This document shows positions 1-4,191 of a DNA stretch of 6,650 nucleotides, in pieces; position 1 is the stretch's first letter, and each line of letters opens with the position of its first letter. A program made the position numbers and the translations under genes. The DNA comes from Gammaproteobacteria bacterium (GTDB taxonomy: Bacteria > Pseudomonadota > Gammaproteobacteria > Steroidobacterales > GCA-2729495), in contig JAHDYN010000106.1 of assembly GCA_023383735.1 (NCBI GenBank), forward strand, positions 1 to 6,650. Direction: 5' to 3'. The notes beneath the pieces were generated by a model. That model was not told the DNA's origin and did no database searches. It saw nothing but the letters and a program-made list of their open reading frames with translations.

Positions 1-377
1 TCGCGGCCCGCTTCGGGCTGATCAACACCATGGTCTTCACGCACCTGCCCTCGAACGTCCTGCTGTGCCTCGTGCCCTTCATGCCGAGCCTGCCATGGGC
101 GCTCGCCGTGCTGCTGGTGCGCTTCACGATCTCGCAGATGGACGTGCCGACGCGCCAGTCATACACCATGGCCGTGGTCGATCCGGACGAGCGCTCGGCG
201 GCTTCCGGGGTGACGACGATCGCGCGTTCGCTCGGGGCCGCGCTCTCACCCGCGCTCAGCGGTGGCCTGCTGGCGCTGTCGATGCATGCGCCGTTTCTGC
301 TCGCCGGTGGCCTGAAGATCGTCTACGACCTGGCGCTCTATCGCAGCTTCAAGGCGCTGAAGCCGGAGGAGGAGTAG
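1..377 (+). CDS. MFS transporter, C-terminal fragment (5' end outside window)
   Basis: This frame is open from the window edge and ends at TAG 375-377; about 124 C-terminal residues are visible. It shows hydrophobic helices (around VLLCLVPFMP and WALAVLLVRF), then MDVPTRQSYTMAVVDPDERS, a small-residue helix beginning GVTTIARSLGAALSPALSGG, and a last helix ending in LAGGLKIVYDLALY. The PTRQ/VDPDERSAASG loop followed by a Gly/Ala-rich helix is typical of the C-terminal half of drug-efflux-like major facilitator superfamily permeases. These are inner-membrane secondary transporters driven by an ion gradient. The substrate cannot be deduced. The cytoplasmic tail is short and charged, ending KALKPEEE. 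The DNA encoding this tail recurs as a degenerate copy at 1062-1090, beyond the next gene. The family call is quite secure; any specific role is unknown. Confidence 0.85.
   Translation, partial: AARFGLINTMVFTHLPSNVLLCLVPFMPSLPWALAVLLVRFTISQMDVPTRQSYTMAVVDPDERSAASGVTTIARSLGAALSPALSGGLLALSMHAPFLLAGGLKIVYDLALYRSFKALKPEEE
348..376 (+). repeat. Direct repeat copy 1 (3' end of the MFS gene)
   Basis: This 29-nt segment encodes the last residues of the MFS protein and two bases of its stop codon. It matches 1062-1090 at 26 of 29 positions, and the last 18 bases (359-376, gaagccggaggaggagta) are identical to 1073-1090. The two copies are 714 bp apart and enclose the ORF6N gene. The match is read directly from the sequence; a duplicated att-like or recombination origin is inference. 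Confidence 0.75.
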
Positions 378-492
378 GGGCGCAGTGCAACAGCCCGCCG
401 CTTCGCTCAGATGCGGCCACCGCTTGCAATTGTCGACGAACTGCAAACATTCGCGGAAAGTCACGCGAGTGCTCCGCTGCGATGATCTGGCG

Positions 493-1044
493 ATGCCATC
501 CGCTACGTCTTTTTCGGCCGGTCAGATCGCCCGACAGATCCTGTTGTTGCGACGCCGTCGCGTTCTCCTGGACTCTGATCTGGCGGCCCTTTACGGGGTG
601 CCCACCAAGTCCTTCAATCAGGCCGTCCGGCGCAATGTCGCGCGGTTCCCGGATGACTTCCGATTCCAGTTGACGGCGCTGGAGTGGAGTTCTTTAAGGT
701 CACAATTTGTGACCTTAAACGCGGGGCGTGGACAGCATAGAAAGTACCTGTCATTCGTGTTCACCGAGCATGGCGCCATCATGGCTGCCTCGGTCCTGAA
801 CAGCCCTCGCGCGGTTGATATGAGCGTGTATGTCGTCCGGGCATTCGTGAAATTGCGCGAAATGCTCGCGTCGAACGCAGAGCTCTTACGGAAACTGGAG
901 GCGCTCGAGCGGTCCGTTGCAGCACTGGATGCGAGTACACAGCATCGGTTCGAAGAGGTCTATGACGCCATTCGGGCGCTGATGACGCCGCCGACGCCGA
1001 CGAGTCGACCAATCGGGTTCACGGCAGACCTCGACGACGATTGA
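493..1044 (+). CDS. ORF6N domain-containing protein
   Basis: This 183-residue protein carries an N-terminal ORF6N domain at about residues 12-105. Visible blocks are the LLLRRRRVLLDSDLAALYGV segment, a TKSFNQAVRRN helix, RFPDDFRFQLT, the LRSQFVTL strand, GRGQHRKYL and the FTEHGAIMAASVL block. A helical, probably coiled-coil region follows (about 115-160), then the frequent family ending RFEEVYDAIRALMTPP...RPIGF. ORF6N domains occur in large DNA viruses, phages and bacterial accessory regions, often with KilA-N or Bro-type domains; DNA binding is presumed and no enzymatic role is established. ATG 493 sits just before the domain but lacks a clear Shine-Dalgarno sequence. GTG 469, with GGAAAG eight bases upstream, is a credible alternative adding eight residues. 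The gene contains a perfect 27-bp palindrome (693-719) and is flanked by direct repeats, which suggests acquisition. The domain call is firm; function is unknown. Confidence 0.88.
   Translation: MPSATSFSAGQIARQILLLRRRRVLLDSDLAALYGVPTKSFNQAVRRNVARFPDDFRFQLTALEWSSLRSQFVTLNAGRGQHRKYLSFVFTEHGAIMAASVLNSPRAVDMSVYVVRAFVKLREMLASNAELLRKLEALERSVAALDASTQHRFEEVYDAIRALMTPPTPTSRPIGFTADLDDD
693..719. repeat. Perfect 27-bp palindrome inside the ORF6N coding region
   Basis: Arms tttaaggtcacaa and ttgtgaccttaaa are exact reverse complements around one central T (706): 13 bp each, no mismatch. The palindrome lies over codons 67-76 (S-L-R-S-Q-F-V-T-L-N), part of the conserved core of the domain. Symmetry is achieved with two TTA leucine codons and an AGG arginine codon, which look uncommon in this GC-rich setting. 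It could be a binding site for the gene's own product, a recombination site or an mRNA hairpin; none of these is shown. Confidence 0.9.
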
Positions 1045-1061
1045 AACCGGCGCGGTAGTAC

Positions 1062-1090
1062 TTCACGTCGCCGAAGCCGGAGGAGGAGTA
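1062..1090 (+). repeat. Direct repeat copy 2 (degenerate duplicate of the MFS gene tail)
   Basis: This copy lies 17 bp downstream of the ORF6N stop codon. Read in register it encodes F-T-S-P-K-P-E-E-E followed by TAA, against F-K-A-L-K-P-E-E-E and TAG in the intact MFS gene. An in-frame TAG lies two codons upstream of it (1056-1058), so it is a remnant and not an expressed tail. The identical core is 1073-1090. It sits in the 81-nt gap between the convergent ORF6N and toxin genes. Confidence 0.7.
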
Positions 1091-1125
1091 AAGTGCAGGT
1101 TTGCGCCGGAGCTGCCTCGCAGGCC

Positions 1126-1509
1126 TTACTTTCGGTAAGGGACCAGCACCGACTCCAGCATCGGGTAGTGCTTGTCGTTGAGAGTGACGAGGGTGCTGCC
1201 ACTGGACTCGGTGCTGGCAGCGATCAGGGCATCCATGAGCCCCGTGCCATGGCTTTTGCCGAAATCCCTGCGCCACAGGCCGGCACGCCGCGCGATGTCG
1301 GCTGTGATATCGACGGTCTCCAGCAGCCCCAGGAACCGTTCCAGCACTTCCTGCTCGTGACCTTCGCGCACGCCGACGTGCAGCTCAGCCACAGTGGCGG
1401 CCGAAATACGCAGCGTTCTTTTTGTCTTCTTCAGGAAGGCGACTGCATCGGCCTGTCCGCGCAGGTAGTCGATCAGGACATCCGTGTCGAGCAGCAGCGG
1501 GCCGGCCAT
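1126..1509 (-). CDS. vapC: VapC-type PIN-domain toxin (ribonuclease)
   Basis: This 127-residue protein has the usual length of a single-domain PIN toxin. Likely metal-binding acids are visible in order: Asp8 in LLLDTDVLIDYLRG, Glu42 in SAATVAELHVG, Asp93 in GLMDALIAAS and Asp112 in the TLNDKHYP motif near the C-terminus. VapC proteins are Mg2+/Mn2+-dependent endoribonucleases, typically cutting tRNA or rRNA when freed from the antitoxin; the actual target here cannot be read from sequence. ATG 1509 follows the antitoxin stop by only six bases, so the two genes are co-transcribed and probably translationally coupled; the start has only a weak Shine-Dalgarno sequence. The gene converges on the ORF6N gene. 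All expected catalytic residues are present, so the toxin looks intact. Confidence 0.93.
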   Translation of the reverse strand: MAGPLLLDTDVLIDYLRGQADAVAFLKKTKRTLRISAATVAELHVGVREGHEQEVLERFLGLLETVDITADIARRAGLWRRDFGKSHGTGLMDALIAASTESSGSTLVTLNDKHYPMLESVLVPYRK

Positions 1510-1515
1510 CGGGTG

Positions 1516-1764
1516 CTAGCGCCTGCGCGTCGACATGCGGTCGGCTTCCTTGCGCAGTGCGCTGAAGTCCGGGCGTCCCGATGCATCGCGCCACAAGCCG
1601 GCCGCATCGTCCAGCGCCTGCGCCCGATCGCCTGGCAGTGCCTGTTCGATCAGCCGGTCAACGGCATCGCGGATCAGTTCGCTCTGGCTGCGCCCGGTAC
1701 GACGGGCCAGCATGCGCAGGGCGGCCTGCTCGCTTTCAGTCAGGTAAATCTGGGTTCTAACCAT
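1516..1764 (-). CDS. vapB: VapB-type ribbon-helix-helix antitoxin
   Basis: This 82-residue protein has an N-terminal ribbon-helix-helix (CopG/MetJ-like) DNA-binding domain. The beta strand is MVRTQIYLTESE (1-12), followed by helices AALRMLARRTG and SQSELIRDAVDRLIEQAL (to about residue 44). The charged C-terminal half (about 45-82, DAAGLWRDASGRPDFSALRK onward) resembles the toxin-wrapping tail of VapB-like antitoxins. It should neutralise the PIN toxin encoded six bases downstream and repress the shared promoter as a multimer. ATG 1764 is chosen because the beta strand begins there; in-frame ATGs at 1791 and 1818 would add residues unlike the family and would place the 13-bp tandem repeat inside the gene. 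The Shine-Dalgarno sequence is weak (GGGA about nine bases upstream). The family call is secure; the exact start is less so. Confidence 0.88.
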   Translation of the reverse strand: MVRTQIYLTESEQAALRMLARRTGRSQSELIRDAVDRLIEQALPGDRAQALDDAAGLWRDASGRPDFSALRKEADRMSTRRR

Positions 1765-1774
1765 GGCCAACGTC

Positions 1775-1800
1775 CCGTGATGTATGTCCATGATGTATAT
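1775..1800 (-). promoter_or_regulatory. 13-bp tandem repeat upstream of vapB, candidate operator
   Basis: On the + strand, ccgtgatgtatgt (1775-1787) is followed directly by ccatgatgtatat (1788-1800): two 13-mers identical at 11 positions, ending 10 bp before the chosen vapB start. Ribbon-helix-helix antitoxins bind short repeated sites at their own promoters, so this is the natural operator candidate. A TTGACC-like -35 lies further upstream on the minus strand (1813-1818), and the TATACA/TACATC stretch within the repeat could serve as the -10, although the spacing (13-15 bp) is short. The repeat is seen; its role is inferred. Confidence 0.5.
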
Positions 1801-2004
1801 GATTTCCGCGTCGGTCAAGCGCGTGCCGCAGGGTTGCCCATGGCTGGATTATGGCCTTCCTCCCGTGGAGCGAAACGCGTGAAACTCTCGCACCTGCCCG
1901 GAAATGCGGGAGCCCTTCAAGACCTCCCGAAACCTCCCGTTTCAGTACCCGGCAAAACGCTGGATCACCGGATCTGCGCCTGCCCCTTCAAGTGACGCAA
2001 TGCG

Positions 2005-2316
2005 TCAGGCACTGCCGGCCTGGCGCTTGCCGGTCATCGCGGACTTGCCGAAGAAGCCAGCCGCTACCGTGCCTTCCATCGAGTCGCCGTTGATCACGAC
2101 TTCGCCGCTCAGCTTCATCGGAAAGGGGGAGGTCATCTCCATCTGCCAGGTGAAGGTATTGCCATCGAGCTTGCCGTTGGTGACATCGATGGTGCCGAGC
2201 ATGTTGGTGCTTGTGCCGGTCACGACGTTGCCGTCGCTCTTCAGATCCATGACCGAGGGCTGGTCGCCCATCGGCGTCTTGCTGATGCAGTCCCACTTTC
2301 CATCGATGCTGCTCAT
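2005..2316 (-). CDS. Small conserved-type hypothetical protein, probably beta-rich
   Basis: This 103-residue protein has no signal peptide or membrane segment, so it is probably cytoplasmic. It starts MSSIDGKWDCISKTPMGDQ and alternates short polar turns (DGN, NGK, DGN, NGD) with strand-like segments: VVTGTSTNMLGTIDV, FTWQMEMTSPFPMKLSGEV, MEGTVAAGFFGKSAMTGKR. The pattern suggests a small beta barrel or sheet with repeated G-T/G-x-V edges, lipocalin-like in character. I recall similar short proteins of unknown function in other proteobacteria, with the GKW-C...SPMG start and a FPM.L.G...GD.M.GTV core; no activity is known to me. ATG 2316 is supported by AGGA five bases upstream, with a further GAGGAG just before it. 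It is transcribed alone, towards the toxin-antitoxin pair, with no clear promoter or terminator. Confidence 0.75.
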   Translation of the reverse strand: MSSIDGKWDCISKTPMGDQPSVMDLKSDGNVVTGTSTNMLGTIDVTNGKLDGNTFTWQMEMTSPFPMKLSGEVVINGDSMEGTVAAGFFGKSAMTGKRQAGSA

Positions 2317-2540
2317 GATTGTCCTGTCTCCTCAATGCAGTGTGAAGCCGGGGAAATTCCGGCGCTGGCCGAATCATCCTTTCATCGGCGCGGGCAGAAG
2401 TTGATTTGTGTCATGGCGGGAAGTCAGGGTATCTGGCTGACGGGTACTCGGCTTGGGCTTGCCGGGCCCGCGTTGGCGGCGCAGTATCGAGCCATGCGAA
2501 TTTGTCAGAGATTCCCTGCGCCATGAGGATATGGCGATGC

Positions 2541-2915
2541 ATGCGGTCGCAGGCTGACGCCTTGGTCGATGCAACGCATGGGTCTCGGTGGACGGGCATC
2601 GTGACCTATATGCTCTGTGCATCTCTCTTGGGTGGCTGTGCCAATATCGTATCGGTAGCAGCAAGTGCGAAGAACAGCATCGGTTTGCCGATATCAATCC
2701 AGGAGGGAATCCTGGAGCGACAGGAGACTACTGAACCCGGCAGCATTCGCTGGTCCTTGGATCGTCGTTACGCAATGGATGCCGACGTGAGGGTGTTTCC
2801 CTATCCGCCAGCGTGGGGATGCAGCACCGAGTTCATTGTCAACTCGGCAGATGTCATCATTGGCTTCAATCTTGTTGGTGATCGCTGCACTTTTCACAAG
2901 GGTGAGTTGTGGTAG
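2541..2915 (+). CDS. Small putative lipoprotein, Cys-pair module, paralog of the next gene
   Basis: This gene encodes about 124 residues. A hydrophobic stretch (IVTYMLCASLLGG) ends at a lipobox-like L-G-G-C with Cys33, suggesting lipidation and transport to the periplasmic face of a membrane. The C-terminal module reads GC-x3-F-x-VN-x6-G-x4-GD-x-CT and ends at GELW-stop; Cys94 and Cys116 are 22 residues apart and could form a disulfide. The same module with identical cysteine spacing is in the downstream gene, so the two are paralogs. The start is uncertain. ATG 2541 has GAGGA eleven bases upstream but gives a long, partly acidic leader; ATG 2523 is in frame further upstream; GTG 2601 would leave the leader very short. 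An out-of-frame ATG at 2569 begins a basic leader that closes at 2604, so a small indel in the leader is possible. Function is unknown. The DNA here is less GC-rich than its neighbours. Confidence 0.6.
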   Translation: MRSQADALVDATHGSRWTGIVTYMLCASLLGGCANIVSVAASAKNSIGLPISIQEGILERQETTEPGSIRWSLDRRYAMDADVRVFPYPPAWGCSTEFIVNSADVIIGFNLVGDRCTFHKGELW

Positions 2916-2946
2916 TCGTTCTGTGTTGCAGGTGCCGAGTGCATAA

Positions 2947-3312
2947 ATGAAGTTGCCGGCTATTTACGTTCTCGCGACACTAATCGGTGTAGCCTTGATC
3001 TATGGCTGTACTGATCATGCCTTGTCAGCCGAGCGGGCTTTTGATGCCTTGGGGCAGCCAGTAGCCAAAGTTGTTGCCCGGGCTTCTGTCTCGTCAGATC
3101 AGAATGCACAGACACTTCGTGAGTACACGACGCGCGCCGGAGTACGGGTTGTGGTAATTCGTGATCGCCCTGGGTGCGAAATTCACTATTTCGTCAATGC
3201 ATCCGGGATTGTTTCCGGGTACATGTTTGCGGGTGACCAATGCACAACCTATAACCTGCAAGGGCAGTTGTGGGAGAAAGATCTGGTTCCGACTGGATCA
3301 ACGGTCGACTAG
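2947..3312 (+). CDS. Small putative secreted or lipoprotein, Cys-pair module
   Basis: This 121-residue protein has a clean signal sequence: MKLPAIYVLATLIGVALIYG, then Cys21. That cysteine fits lipidation, although Tyr at -2 is unusual for a lipobox; cleavage after ALSA (residue 28) by signal peptidase I is the alternative. The mature part contains GQPVAKVVARAS, RVVVIRDRPGC and the C-terminal module GC-x3-Y-x-VN-x6-G-x4-GD-x-CT, then LQGQLW. Cys77 and Cys99 have the same 22-residue spacing as in the upstream paralog, and the alignment is gapless from the first Cys through the CT pair. The 31-bp gap to that gene suggests an operon or a tandem duplication. The Shine-Dalgarno sequence is weak. 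No enzymatic motif is visible; an envelope-located role is all that can be inferred. Confidence 0.78.
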   Translation: MKLPAIYVLATLIGVALIYGCTDHALSAERAFDALGQPVAKVVARASVSSDQNAQTLREYTTRAGVRVVVIRDRPGCEIHYFVNASGIVSGYMFAGDQCTTYNLQGQLWEKDLVPTGSTVD

Positions 3313-3500
3313 ACATCCATATGCACAATTGATGGCCCGACTTGCTGTCGGAGTTGCTGCCTTTTCTCTGGAATTGCCTGATTACCTCTGCCCGCCAGGT
3401 TGCCCCCGTTTCAGGTCGATCGCACACGATTGACGGGCTGCGCCGGCAGCCAGATCTGGGCATGCTGCCAGCCATGTCGCATGCTCGCCGCCCCATGACC

Positions 3501-3530
3501 TTGACTGTCGCTCTCCGTCGTAATTACGAT
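3501..3530 (+). promoter_or_regulatory. Candidate sigma70 promoter of mazEF
   Basis: TTGACT (3501-3506, five of six -35 consensus bases) and TACGAT (3525-3530, four of six -10 bases) are separated by 18 bp and lie 21 bp before the antitoxin ATG. The -10 overlaps the repeat candidate operator, as expected for an autoregulated toxin-antitoxin promoter. The transcription start site is inferred. Confidence 0.55.
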
Positions 3531-3538
3531 GTGATTAC
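3520..3538 (+). promoter_or_regulatory. Candidate MazE operator: repeated gtaattac/gtgattac
   Basis: The 8-bp palindrome gtaattac (3520-3527) is followed by gtgattac (3531-3538), one mismatch apart with an 11-bp period, about one helical turn. The pair covers the -10 element and runs up to the Shine-Dalgarno sequence, so bound antitoxin would block transcription. The repeats are seen; the operator role is inferred from known autoregulation of MazE-type antitoxins. Confidence 0.45.
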
Positions 3539-3545
3539 AAGGAGG
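3539..3545 (+). promoter_or_regulatory. Strong Shine-Dalgarno fixing the mazE start
   Basis: AAGGAGG lies six bases before ATG 3552. It is the best ribosome binding site in the window and rules out the longer in-frame start at 3342. The toxin gene has a weaker site and a GTG start, which fits the antitoxin excess these modules need. Confidence 0.85.
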
Positions 3546-3551
3546 CTGGTC

Positions 3552-3800
3552 ATGAAGGCGAAGCTCGTGCGCATCGGCAATTCTCGCGGGGTGCGCCTGC
3601 CGAAGCCGGTTATCGAAGAGGCGCAACTGACTGACGAAGTCGAAGTCAGCGTGCGCGATGGTGCGGTGCTGATCCGCAGCGCTGCGCACGCCCGGGCCGG
3701 CTGGGCGGAAGCGGCCGAGGCCATGCAGGCCGCAGGGACAGACCGGTTGCTCGATCCGGAAGTGGCCACGCGCTTCGATGAGGCCGAGTGGCAGTGGTGA
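3552..3800 (+). CDS. mazE: MazE-type antitoxin (AbrB/SpoVT-like swapped-hairpin domain)
   Basis: This 82-residue protein begins MKAKLVRIGNSRGVRLPKPV, the hallmark of the AbrB/MazE swapped-hairpin beta-barrel DNA-binding domain (residues 1-45: K-x-G-N-S-x-G-x-R-x-P, then DEVEVSVRDGAVLIRS). The C-terminal part (about 48-82: ARAGWAEAAEAMQAAGTDRLLDPEVATRFDEAEWQW) is acidic and helical and should wrap the MazF toxin. As a dimer it should bind its own promoter and neutralise the toxin encoded immediately downstream. The start is fixed by AAGGAGG at 3539-3545. Its stop overlaps the toxin reading frame by 13 nt if the toxin starts at GTG 3788, or by 4 nt if at GTG 3797. It looks intact. Confidence 0.93.
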   Translation: MKAKLVRIGNSRGVRLPKPVIEEAQLTDEVEVSVRDGAVLIRSAAHARAGWAEAAEAMQAAGTDRLLDPEVATRFDEAEWQW

Positions 3801-4129
3801 CTGCCAGGCGCATCGAGCGGGGCGACGTGCACCTGATCGATACCGGTCCGGCCGTTGGCGGCGAAATACGCAAGGCGCGGCCCTGCCTGATTGTCTCCCC
3901 CGACGAACTCAATGCCCACCTGCGTACGCTGATCGTCGTGCCGCTTGCCACCGGCAGCCATCCGTACCCGTTTCGTGTCGCCTGCCGCTTTCGTGGCAAG
4001 CGGGCTCATGTGGTGCTCGATCAGGTTCGCACCATTGACCGTACCCGGCTGGTCCGTCGTCTCGGCCGCCTGCCTGAGCCAGTGGTCGGTCGTTGCCTGA
4101 ACCTGCTGCAGGCGATGTTTGCGCCGTAG
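3788..4129 (+). CDS. mazF: MazF/PemK-type mRNA interferase toxin
   Basis: This 113-residue protein has all the MazF/PemK motifs: RGDVHLIDTGP (11-21), GGEIRKARPCLIVS (24-37), the strand TLIVVPLAT (47-55), and DQVRTIDRTRL (78-88) with the following LG.L segment. By alignment with well-studied MazF proteins, Arg31 (in RP) and Thr55 (end of VVPLAT) are the likely catalytic residues. MazF is a ribosome-independent endoribonuclease cutting mRNA at short specific sequences; the specificity here cannot be predicted. The start is a GTG: 3788 gives the longest form, while GTG 3794 and GTG 3797 (the latter in GTGA, overlapping the antitoxin stop) are equally possible and lose only two or three residues. 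Overlap with the antitoxin implies translational coupling. It converges on the ABC permease gene. Confidence 0.93.
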   Translation: MAVVTARRIERGDVHLIDTGPAVGGEIRKARPCLIVSPDELNAHLRTLIVVPLATGSHPYPFRVACRFRGKRAHVVLDQVRTIDRTRLVRRLGRLPEPVVGRCLNLLQAMFAP

Positions 4130-4152
4130 AGCGACAGCAACGGCTGGTGCCC

Positions 4153-4182
4153 AATGTCCGGCCGCGACCTGGTCGCGACATT
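4153..4182. terminator. Inverted repeat between convergent genes, possible bidirectional terminator
   Basis: The exact inverted repeat cgcgacc-t-ggtcgcg (4163-4177) is extended by aatgt (4153-4157) pairing with acatt (4178-4182) across a five-base bulge. It sits in the 62-nt gap between the mazF stop and the permease stop, where a shared terminator would be expected. The single-base centre means some inner pairs must open to form a loop, and no T-run follows on either strand, so intrinsic termination is doubtful. Confidence 0.3.
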
Positions 4183-4191
4183 TCACGGACC

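Noticed and set aside
65..673. 202-residue + strand frame overlapping the MFS tail and ORF6N start
   Set aside because: Out-of-frame shadow spanning two real genes, rich in Arg/Ala/Pro, without motifs.
1093..1995. 300-residue open frame on the + strand across the vapBC region
   Set aside because: It is antisense to two well-supported genes, has no domain features, and is explained by GC-rich codon structure on the opposite strand.
1993..2007. tgacgca-a-tgcgtca palindrome at the end of the 2005-2316 gene as a terminator
   Set aside because: With a one-base centre it can form only about five pairs, and no T-run follows on the minus strand; probably chance.
3337..3368. ccgac-ttgct-gtcgg hairpin plus distant cctttt after the second lipoprotein gene
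   Set aside because: The stem is only five pairs and the T-run is separated by several bases, so it is too weak to call a terminator.
3445..3469. ggcagc...gctgcc inverted repeat around the palindrome ccagatctgg
   Set aside because: Short arms in GC-rich intergenic DNA without a T-run or a link to the mazEF promoter; not distinguishable from chance.
378..4130. Integron-type gene cassette array
   Set aside because: Small accessory genes and toxin-antitoxin pairs prompted the idea, but gene orientations are mixed and I found no attC-like inverse core and core sites between genes.
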